From assembly GCA_018894775.1 (NCBI GenBank), contig JAHIPG010000042.1:1-5195 (forward strand): a DNA stretch of 5,195 bases, in the 5' to 3' direction. The stretch comes from Nanobdellota archaeon (GTDB lineage Archaea > Nanobdellota > Nanobdellia > SCGC-AAA011-G17 > VGLX01). Below the pieces are notes generated by a model. It did not search any database. It had not been told where the DNA came from and saw only the letters and a program-made list of their open reading frames with translations. Shown here piece by piece: positions 1-4,930 of this stretch. A program made the position numbers and the translations under genes. The first letter of the stretch is position 1, and each line of letters starts with the position of its first letter.

Positions 1-225
1 ATTATAATACTCAATATCCTGGACTATCTCTTGAGACAGTTTATAATTATCAAGTGTAGTAGCAGAAATCTTATTCTTCTCAGACAAAAACTTAGCAGCA
101 CCAATCACCAAATTCTGAACCCTAATCGGACTGGCATTGCTATTCCCAAACACTTCAGGGTCTAACAAATACTTGATCTTATCATCCAAGTTCTTATCCG
201 GTTTGAAAGTTTTAGGAATTTTCAT
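1..225 (-). CDS. N-terminal part of a tagged protein, probably beta-helix class (3' end outside window)
   Basis: An open frame from the ATG at 223-225 runs to the window edge and gives 75 residues without a stop. It begins M-K-I-P-K-T-F-K-P-D-K-N-L-D-D-K-I, the shared tag. Beyond it, S-P-I-R-V-Q-N-L-V-I-G-A-A-K-F-L-S and Y-K-L-S-Q-E-I-V-Q-D-I-E-Y line up with the helical middle region of the beta-helix genes at 4238-4930 (D-P-L-A-V-K-A-I-I-D...K-F-S; Y-L-V-G-T-K-L-A-N-E-I-S-Y) and 3552-4241. I therefore predict that the missing part holds a Y-L-S-x-L-x-N-K motif and beta-helix repeats. The start overlaps the previous stop as ATGA and has the best ribosome-binding site in the window (AAGGAGG, 7 nt spacing). 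The class assignment rests on weak similarity by eye; the gene call itself is firm. Confidence 0.85.
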   Translation of the reverse strand, partial: MKIPKTFKPDKNLDDKIKYLLDPEVFGNSNASPIRVQNLVIGAAKFLSEKNKISATTLDNYKLSQEIVQDIEYYN

Positions 226-635
226 GATTCTTCCTCCTTAAACCCTTTAGCAAAATGTCTGTAGTATATTGACTCTAATTCTTCTTTCCAACCCTTCTGA
301 ATATATGCATCACTCTCATCATTAATTGCTCTTAATACAAGCATATTATTATCAAAAACATAAGTTTCAGAATCCAATATCTCCAAAGTCTTCGGTTCAA
401 TTTGCATAATATAATCGATAATAAATCCGTCCTCTTCAAAAAGATATCTTGATCTTACATCAGATGCTTCTGTTCTTTCACCCTTATAAAAAGCAAGCCG
501 TGAAGACATCAAATTAACTACTTCGGTCCAATGAGGAATTGTAGGCTCTTCAGGAAGTTTTTTAGAATAATCCTTCAACTGCATTATTTTCTTCTCCAAA
601 TCCTTATCCGGTTTGAATGTTTTAGGAATTTTCAT
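222..635 (-). CDS. Small tagged soluble protein of unknown function
   Basis: This encodes 137 residues from the ATG at 633-635. An in-frame GTG at 642-644 would add three residues, but it lies inside the likely ribosome-binding site GAAGGTG (644-650). The ATG also gives the usual ATGA overlap and puts M-K-I-P-K-T-F-K-P-D-K-D-L-E at residue 1. After the tag, the body (about 30-137) is charged, with a tryptophan at about 37 (P-H-W-T-E-V-V), a possible beta segment around F-I-I-D-Y-I-M-Q-I, and an acidic C-terminus K-E-E-E-S. There are no transmembrane segments, signal peptide or beta-helix repeats. It does not clearly match either main class, so it is the smallest body joined to this tag here. 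No family recognised; a role with the other tagged proteins is inferred from the operon and the tag. Confidence 0.85.
   Translation of the reverse strand: MKIPKTFKPDKDLEKKIMQLKDYSKKLPEEPTIPHWTEVVNLMSSRLAFYKGERTEASDVRSRYLFEEDGFIIDYIMQIEPKTLEILDSETYVFDNNMLVLRAINDESDAYIQKGWKEELESIYYRHFAKGFKEEES
233..239 (-). promoter_or_regulatory. Shine-Dalgarno AAGGAGG for the gene starting at 225
   Basis: The minus strand reads AAGGAGG 7 nt before the ATG, inside the last codons of the upstream gene. It is the strongest and best-spaced site in the window and supports the start that gives the tag at residue 1. Confidence 0.75.
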
Positions 636-1384
636 TCTGGCCACACCTTCTTTCCTTTATAATAAATAGTTCCTTCGATAACATCGCAAAGATCACCTTT
701 GTTATAACTGCCTTCTATGTAAAGTGTCGCACCTTCCTTCAACATACCAATATCATTTATATTACCATAAACAGTAATACTGCCGCCTTCCATCCCTCCA
801 CCAAGCTCCATGCAAGCATCACCATGGATTATGATCTCACCATTCTTCATATCATCCGCAGCACTGTTACGCACACTACCATTAATAGTTACCTTACCAC
901 CCTTCATATCCTCACAAAAATAATCAAGAGCATTACCCTCAATAACCACCTCTCCACCAGCCATCTCATAACCAAAATAATCCTTCACATCCCCTTCTAT
1001 CACCAACTTACCAGCTGACATGTATGAACATAAACTATCAAACTTTGTTATCGGCCTAACAACAAGTTCATCATTATACAAGGTGAACAACTTATTTGTC
1101 AAAGCAGAAAGATAAAAGCCCATCTCCGCATCATAGTTTACAACAACAGAATAAAATGTTTGTAAATCTTCAGGAGTATAATCCATAGTTTTAGCCAATG
1201 AATAAGCGAACTGATACTTCTCTTCATCCTCTGCCCTATAATCTATAAATTTCTCAATACCAAGAAGCATCTGCTCCAAAGCTTTCTTTTTTCTTTTAGC
1301 CTTATACCTTTTTGTTTTCTTTATAATATCATTAAAGCTTTTCTTTGAATCTTTCTCCGGTCGAAATGTTTTAGGTATTTTCAT
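632..1384 (-). CDS. Tagged protein with basic segment, alpha-helical region and C-terminal FwdC/GXGXG-like beta-helix
   Basis: This encodes 250 residues. The tag (M-K-I-P-K-T-F-R-P-E-K-D) is followed not by the usual L-[DE] but by a strongly basic stretch at about 22-34 (K-K-T-K-R-Y-K-A-K-R-K-K-K), unique in the window and possibly able to bind nucleic acid or acidic membrane lipid (inference). Residues about 35-97 are helical, with Y-T-P-E-D-L and M-G-F-Y-L-S-A-L-T-N-K, the class 1 signature. Beta-helix rungs run from about 119 to 248, with repeat glycines at 131, 150, 169, 188 and 207 (exact 19-residue spacing), then a less regular cap ending G-K-K-V-W-P-E, similar to the tail of the right-edge gene. 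It is separated from the other beta-helix genes by the three membrane genes. ATGA overlaps occur at both ends. No catalytic motif was recognised. Confidence 0.9.
   Translation of the reverse strand: MKIPKTFRPEKDSKKSFNDIIKKTKRYKAKRKKKALEQMLLGIEKFIDYRAEDEEKYQFAYSLAKTMDYTPEDLQTFYSVVVNYDAEMGFYLSALTNKLFTLYNDELVVRPITKFDSLCSYMSAGKLVIEGDVKDYFGYEMAGGEVVIEGNALDYFCEDMKGGKVTINGSVRNSAADDMKNGEIIIHGDACMELGGGMEGGSITVYGNINDIGMLKEGATLYIEGSYNKGDLCDVIEGTIYYKGKKVWPE
644..650 (-). promoter_or_regulatory. Shine-Dalgarno GAAGGTG that decides the start at 635
   Basis: The minus strand reads GAAGGTG 8 nt before the ATG at 633-635. The alternative GTG start at 642-644 overlaps this site, which argues for the ATG. Confidence 0.6.
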
Positions 1385-2082
1385 ATTCTACCAAAAGCCT
1401 CCTTCACAGCTTCATCTTCAGTATAAATATCACTAGTAAGAGAACGTATCCTGTTAAGATTATACCACTCAGGAATATCATGATACAGACCGTAATCAGC
1501 CAGGAAAGTTGTAACAAAAGAACCAACAAACAAGCCAAGAGTAATACCTAAACCATCAAAGACCCAATGAGGATTATTGAGCAAACAATCCAGTGCCTGA
1601 TACACACTATAACCTCCACCAGGAATAGCTGTAACAGCAGTCCCAATCAAAGAATACCTCCTCACATGCTTATTATTACAAAAATCATAAATCTTATCAT
1701 AACGCTTGACCCTTTTACGGAACTTATCCAAATTCTCAGGCTTAAGAGTAGTGAACTCATACTCCCAATTATCACCATAATTATCTGAATGGCATTTTTT
1801 TGTAATGAAAAGGTCTAGACCCAATTTACCAGGCTTATACCAATAGTCATAAGGCTCATCAGATATATTTTCATAATCTGTATTCTTCAAAAGATTACAA
1901 AGCCTCTCATGCAAATCAATATTATCATAATTAGCCCTGCCAAGATACATCGTATTAAGAATTTCATTCACATCAGAACTCTTGATTATAGGCCTCTCTT
2001 CAAAAATATTAGCTTTTTCAACTAGCTGATTCATCTTCTCTCCCAAATCCTTCTTTGCTCTAAATGTAGTAGGAATCTTCAT
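1381..2082 (-). CDS. Tagged membrane protein with C-terminal two-helix hairpin, close paralog of the preceding gene
   Basis: This encodes 233 residues. The tag is the most diverged of the class (M-K-I-P-T-T-F-R-A-K-K-D-L-G), with A-K replacing P-E. The soluble region contains E-R-L-C-N-L-L-K-N-T-D-Y and F-R-K-R-V-K-R, aligning with the preceding gene. Hydrophobic segments at about 144-168 and 173-195 are joined by L-N-N-P-H-W, the counterpart of F-N-D-P-G-W in the preceding gene; G-L-F-V-G-S parallels G-M-F-A-G-S. The C-terminus E-D-E-A-V-K-E-A-F-G-R-I carries the conserved tail. It starts 6 nt after the previous stop with only a weak GGAAG next to the ATG, and overlaps the next gene by ATGA. 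The codons for the K-E-A of the tail form the AAGGAGG site of the next gene. No enzyme motif is visible; membrane anchor or channel-like assembly are both possible. Confidence 0.9.
   Translation of the reverse strand: MKIPTTFRAKKDLGEKMNQLVEKANIFEERPIIKSSDVNEILNTMYLGRANYDNIDLHERLCNLLKNTDYENISDEPYDYWYKPGKLGLDLFITKKCHSDNYGDNWEYEFTTLKPENLDKFRKRVKRYDKIYDFCNNKHVRRYSLIGTAVTAIPGGGYSVYQALDCLLNNPHWVFDGLGITLGLFVGSFVTTFLADYGLYHDIPEWYNLNRIRSLTSDIYTEDEAVKEAFGRI
1398..1404 (-). promoter_or_regulatory. Shine-Dalgarno AAGGAGG for the gene starting at 1384, embedded in a conserved tail
   Basis: AAGGAGG lies 13 nt upstream of the ATG, longer than ideal. The same bases encode the K-E-A of the conserved C-terminal A-V-K-E-A-F-G of the upstream membrane protein. 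Confidence 0.5.
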
Positions 2083-2088
2083 CTTCCA

Positions 2089-2799
2089 TTAAGGGATCTT
2101 AACCCCAAAAGCTTTCCTTATCGCATGCTCATAATGAAACATCTCATTACACACCGGCACAACCCTTCGCTTATAATGCTGATTAGTAATCTCAGTATCC
2201 AAATCCAAATCCTGAATGAAACCAACAGTAATGCTGCCTGCAAACATACCTGCAAAAGCACTCAAACCATACAGTATCCAACCAGGATCATTAAAAATCC
2301 AACCGCAAAGTTTTACCCCTCCGAAAACTCCTGCAGCAAGCCCAGTGATAGCAGTCCCCCAGGCAGCAATATTCCTTGTATACTTATTATTCAATGACTT
2401 ATTGATAATAAGGTTATTTCTCATCCTTCTACGGAATAAATCAAACCTATCATTATCAACATTAGCGAAACTATAACAGCGATGATTGGGATTAAGATCA
2501 TAAGGCACAGAATCTCTTACGAAAACATCTAACGTATTATGATCGTTATAATTTTCCTTGCTCCAAAAACTAAGTTTCTTTGAACTTTTAGGATGCTCCT
2601 TATAATCCTCTCTCTTAAGAAAGCTACAGAGAGTCTCATCAAACTTGGTGCTACCATAATCACGTCTATCCATTAACAAAGCCTCAACATCTCCTTCCAA
2701 CACAATAGAATCTGTCTCAATGATGTAAGGCTCTTCTATAAGATTCTGAGTCTTATCCTCAAGATTTTTCTCCGGCCGGAAACTTTTAGGAAATTTCAT
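2089..2799 (-). CDS. Tagged membrane protein with C-terminal two-helix hairpin
   Basis: This encodes 236 residues. Tag at 1-22 (M-K-F-P-K-S-F-R-P-E-K-N-L-E). The soluble part (about 25-140) contains L-C-S-F-L-K-R-E-D-Y and F-D-L-F-R-R-R-M, also found in modified form in the following gene. Two glycine-rich hydrophobic segments follow at about 143-169 and 173-195, separated by a short F-N-D-P-G-W turn, so they probably form a membrane hairpin. The segment N-N-K-Y-T-R...G-T-A-I-T just before and in the first helix is matched by N-N-K-H-V-R...G-T-A-V-T in the next gene. The tail ends H-A-I-R-K-A-F-G. The start forms an ATGA overlap with the preceding stop and has no well-placed Shine-Dalgarno (a G-run lies about 19 nt away), so reinitiation is likely. 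A membrane-anchor role is inferred; the small-residue faces would suit helix packing. Confidence 0.9.
   Translation of the reverse strand: MKFPKSFRPEKNLEDKTQNLIEEPYIIETDSIVLEGDVEALLMDRRDYGSTKFDETLCSFLKREDYKEHPKSSKKLSFWSKENYNDHNTLDVFVRDSVPYDLNPNHRCYSFANVDNDRFDLFRRRMRNNLIINKSLNNKYTRNIAAWGTAITGLAAGVFGGVKLCGWIFNDPGWILYGLSAFAGMFAGSITVGFIQDLDLDTEITNQHYKRRVVPVCNEMFHYEHAIRKAFGVKIP
2746..2799 (-). repeat. Tag-coding repeat, copy 1 of a near-identical pair
   Basis: These first 54 nt of the 2089-2799 gene match 3495-3548 at 51 of 54 positions, including a 37-nt identical run covering CDS nucleotides 18-54. All three differences fall in codons 5 and 6 (K-S versus Y-T). It includes the palindrome CCGGCCGG at 2772-2779. 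Similarity drops right after this block. Confidence 0.85.
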
Positions 2800-3548
2800 G
2801 TGAACGCGTTAATCAAAGCCCCCCTATTATCAGTCTCAAAAATATCACACAAAAAATTAAGATCTTTGCCTTTTTTCTTATGACATTTCTTCACAACACT
2901 TTTACCAAGAAAATAAAACGGAATATGGAACAATATCGCAATAAGGGCTCCACCGCAAACACCACCTGCAACAGCAGAAATCAAAGATGACGGATTAAAT
3001 GAATAAAAAGGCTGACCAGAAACAAGATTTGAAGCAATATAACCACCTAGTGTACCTATAGTCTTACCTATCCTGCCACAAGGCTTGAAAAGATCGGTGT
3101 TTATCTGATAATCATTCTCAACATAATACTCCCACTTGTAATAATCATTAATCTTGTTATGAACCTGTTCAAACTTACTCTTCTCAAACATTGCAAAATC
3201 GTAATGCCTTGCACCTATATTAAAATCCTTCTGGATAAGCATATACTTTAAGGAATTATTCAAAGGATCATCGCAAGCCCAATACTTAACCTTATCATTA
3301 GCAGAAGGGACCTCCTCATAACCAGCTTCACCAATAAGCCAATCAACCTTATCATAAATACTGCTCAAAGAAAACACAATATCATAATCAATATGTTTAA
3401 TAGACTCATCTATTTCATGTATAAGCTCATCTAAGTATTCCTGCTTAACAAGCTGACTTAAATTTTTCTTAATCTTAGGCTCATCTATCAATTGCTGAGT
3501 CTTATCCTCAAGATTTTTCTCCGGCCGGAAAGTATAAGGAAATTTCAT
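2796..3548 (-). CDS. Tagged membrane protein with C-terminal two-helix hairpin (divergent class 2 member)
   Basis: This encodes 250 residues. Residues 1-22 are the tag (M-K-F-P-Y-T-F-R-P-E-K-N-L-E), nearly the same as in the following gene at protein and DNA level. Residues 25-150 are soluble and charged, with G-Y-E-E-V-P and Y-W matching the D-Y-[KE] and W positions of its two paralogs. Two hydrophobic glycine-rich segments lie at about 158-178 (weak) and 187-215 (S-A-V-A-G-G-V-C-G-G-A-L-I-A-I-L), followed by a lysine-rich stretch (216-228) and a tail ending A-L-I-N-A-F-T, a diverged form of the A-x-x-[KE]-A-F-G tail of the paralogs. The basic stretch suggests that the C-terminus stays in the cytoplasm (positive-inside rule); both ends would then be cytoplasmic. 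An AGGAGG site lies 12 nt upstream. It shares an ATGA overlap with the next gene. No family name recognised. Confidence 0.88.
   Translation of the reverse strand: MKFPYTFRPEKNLEDKTQQLIDEPKIKKNLSQLVKQEYLDELIHEIDESIKHIDYDIVFSLSSIYDKVDWLIGEAGYEEVPSANDKVKYWACDDPLNNSLKYMLIQKDFNIGARHYDFAMFEKSKFEQVHNKINDYYKWEYYVENDYQINTDLFKPCGRIGKTIGTLGGYIASNLVSGQPFYSFNPSSLISAVAGGVCGGALIAILFHIPFYFLGKSVVKKCHKKKGKDLNFLCDIFETDNRGALINAFT
3495..3548 (-). repeat. Tag-coding repeat, copy 2 of a near-identical pair
   Basis: These first 54 nt of the 2796-3548 gene are the partner of 2746-2799, exactly 749 nt away. The palindrome CCGGCCGG is at 3521-3528. The third codon positions are also shared over the identical run, which is more than protein conservation would demand. 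Confidence 0.85.
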
Positions 3549-3551
3549 CCG

Positions 3552-4241
3552 TCAGCAATCCCTCCTAACCTTATCACCCTCAATTATAGCACCCTTACTA
3601 AAATAGTCACTTATACCCCTTATCTCCCCTTCAACAACCAACCTACCACCTTCCATACCAGAACCTGTGAATCCATTTGCGTTTCCTTCAACTATTAACT
3701 CCCCCCTCCCCATATAACATCCTGTGAAGTCATTCGCGTTACCTTCAACCACCAACCCCCCACCAACCATGTAAAATCCTGTGAAGTTATTCACATTTCC
3801 TTTGACAACTATCTTACCGCCTTCCATGTAAAATCCTGTATTGTTATTCGTATTTCCTTTGATTATGAGTGTTCCTTTCTGCAGATACAGCCCTACACTA
3901 TCAAGCTCTTCTTCCAAAGTGAATGTGACAGTATCTTTTTCCTTTATTTTTTTATTGACCAAGACTGAAAGATATATTCCTAAAAGCTTGCTTTGCCCAT
4001 ATTTTATCCTTTTACTCAACTCTTCCACATCTTTCAAACCATACTTCAACCCTCTTACCAATCCTACACCAATATCATAAAATCCATCATAATCATCACA
4101 TGCCTGTTCTAAAAACTCTTCACTAATATCTAACAAAGCAGCAACCACCCTAGGATCATAGACTAAAGATTCTGAATCCAGAAAATCTTCAATTTTACTA
4201 TCCAAATCTTTCTCCGGCCGGAAACTTTTAGGAAGTTTCAT
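3552..4241 (-). CDS. Tagged protein with a highly regular 19-residue-repeat beta-helix (FwdC/GXGXG-like)
   Basis: This encodes 229 residues. Residues 1-22 are the shared tag (M-K-L-P-K-S-F-R-P-E-K-D-L). Residues about 28-97 are predicted helical and end in L-G-I-Y-L-S-V-L-V-N-K, the class 1 linker motif. Residues 118-218 are the beta-helix: repeat glycines at 129, 148, 167, 186 and 205, each repeat being close to G-N-x-N-x-[FN]-T-G-x-x-M-x-x-G-x-[IL]-[VI]-V-[KE]. The four central repeats are also alike at DNA level with a 57-nt period, so they look recently duplicated. The asparagine/threonine ladder is typical of stacked beta-helix turns (family knowledge). The start overlaps the preceding stop as ATGA, with a GGGGGAGG tract 13 nt upstream; 3 nt separate it from the next gene. 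No transmembrane segment, catalytic or metal-binding motif is visible. Scaffold or binding function is inferred only. Confidence 0.9.
   Translation of the reverse strand: MKLPKSFRPEKDLDSKIEDFLDSESLVYDPRVVAALLDISEEFLEQACDDYDGFYDIGVGLVRGLKYGLKDVEELSKRIKYGQSKLLGIYLSVLVNKKIKEKDTVTFTLEEELDSVGLYLQKGTLIIKGNTNNNTGFYMEGGKIVVKGNVNNFTGFYMVGGGLVVEGNANDFTGCYMGRGELIVEGNANGFTGSGMEGGRLVVEGEIRGISDYFSKGAIIEGDKVRRDC
3561..3566 (-). promoter_or_regulatory. Shine-Dalgarno AGGAGG for the gene starting at 3548
   Basis: AGGAGG lies 12 nt before the ATG, within the last codons (R-R-D) of the upstream beta-helix gene. The spacing is somewhat long but the match is good. Confidence 0.55.
3630..3857 (-). repeat. Four in-frame 57-nt tandem repeats encoding 19-residue beta-helix rungs
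   Basis: Inside the 3552-4241 gene the + strand word CCTGTGAA recurs at 3664, 3721 and 3778, with CCTGTATT at 3835: exactly 57 nt apart each time. CAT codons for the rung methionine and runs like TTCCTT recur in the same phase. The units encode residues 129-147, 148-166, 167-185 and 186-204. Equivalent rungs in the neighbouring beta-helix genes keep the 19-residue period but not this DNA similarity, so these units look like recent internal duplications. Confidence 0.85.
4211..4241 (-). repeat. Tag-coding repeat, shorter copy
   Basis: These first 31 nt of the 3552-4241 gene differ from 2769-2799 at only one position and contain CCGGCCGG at 4214-4221. The match covers the first ten codons, the part in which the 2746-2799 and 3495-3548 copies differ from each other. 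Confidence 0.75.
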
Positions 4242-4930
4242 TCTCTCAAAAATTCCTCCCCCTGGATTATTATACCATTCTTATAATTAGAAGCAATACT
4301 TTTGATATTGCCTGAAACACGGATTATGCCACCTTCCATACTCGTACCAGTATTATTTCCCAAACAACCTTCAATGATCAATTCTCCGTCTGTCATGTTA
4401 CAACCAGCGCTATCATCTGCATTACCTCTTACGATAACATTGCCTCCGAGCATACAAAAACCAGCATTATTACCAACATCAAAATCAATAATCAAAGTGC
4501 CCTTCTCAACATAAGCACCCATACATCCGTAAAGGAAATTAGGCTCAAGAACTATAATCTCTTCCTTAGCCAAAATCTTATTGGTCAATGCAGAAAGATA
4601 CAACCCAAGATTATACTCTGCTACCTGCAGGTAGGTCATACAATTCTGAACTACCTCATTGTACTTATCTAAATATTTTAGTTCAAGATTACCGCTAGCA
4701 ATTCTCAAATCCTCTTTAGTATAAGAGATCTCATTTGCCAGCTTCGTTCCAACCAGATATTTCTGGTCAAAGAAAATAGTATTACGATCCTCCTCTGAGA
4801 ATTTTCTACCATTATCTATAATAGCCTTAACAGCCAAAGGATCATAATCAGGTTTAGGTCTATCCTCTAACAACTTCCTGATATGCTCATCCAAGTTCTT
4901 CTTCATCCGAAAACTTCTAGGAATCTTCAT
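4238..4930 (-). CDS. Tagged protein with alpha-helical middle region and C-terminal GXGXG/FwdC-like beta-helix
   Basis: This encodes 230 residues from the ATG at 4928-4930. An in-frame ATG at 4961-4963 would add 11 residues, but the downstream start places M-K-I-P-R-S-F-R at residue 1, as in all its neighbours. Residues 1-22 are the shared tag, with M-K in place of P-E at 9-10. Residues about 28-118 look alpha-helical and contain Y-T-K-E-D-L and L-G-L-Y-L-S-A-L-T-N-K, the latter shared with the other beta-helix members. Residues about 132-225 are beta-helix rungs with equivalent positions 150, 169, 188 and 207 (19-residue period; glycine at the last three). There is no signal peptide or membrane segment. 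Only a weak purine-rich site (AGGAAAA) precedes the start, so coupling to the upstream gene is likely. It ends in an ATGA overlap with the next gene. A structural or scaffold role is inferred; no catalytic motif was seen. Confidence 0.9.
   Translation of the reverse strand: MKIPRSFRMKKNLDEHIRKLLEDRPKPDYDPLAVKAIIDNGRKFSEEDRNTIFFDQKYLVGTKLANEISYTKEDLRIASGNLELKYLDKYNEVVQNCMTYLQVAEYNLGLYLSALTNKILAKEEIIVLEPNFLYGCMGAYVEKGTLIIDFDVGNNAGFCMLGGNVIVRGNADDSAGCNMTDGELIIEGCLGNNTGTSMEGGIIRVSGNIKSIASNYKNGIIIQGEEFLRE
4255..4262 (-). promoter_or_regulatory. Possible Shine-Dalgarno GGGGGAGG for the gene starting at 4241
   Basis: The minus strand reads GGGGGAGG with 13 nt to the ATG. It sits in the C-terminal codons of the upstream gene. 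The ATGA overlap makes coupled reinitiation an alternative or additional mechanism. Confidence 0.45.

Noticed and set aside
824..1018. Open frame on the + strand opposite the 632-1384 gene
   Set aside because: It lies wholly antisense to a supported gene, has a composition biased to I/T/H/L, and follows from the repeat-rich opposite strand. The same holds for + strand frames at 1567-1788, 2125-2397, 2216-2476, 3492-3698, 3841-4080 and 4302-4514.
632..1384. Bactofilin or pentapeptide-repeat protein as an explanation of the beta-helix
   Set aside because: The rung is 19 residues with M-x-G-G-x-[IV]-x-[VI]-x-G-[ND], closer to the GXGXG type. Pentapeptide A-[DN]-L-x-x periodicity is absent.
3630..3857. 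Regularly spaced 57-nt repeats as a CRISPR array or non-coding satellite
   Set aside because: The units are in frame in a well-formed gene, encode beta-helix rungs, and have no alternation of constant repeat and variable spacer.
197..4241. Secretion signal peptide at the protein N-termini
   Set aside because: The shared N-terminus is short, charged and proline-containing, without the hydrophobic core or cleavage site of a signal peptide.
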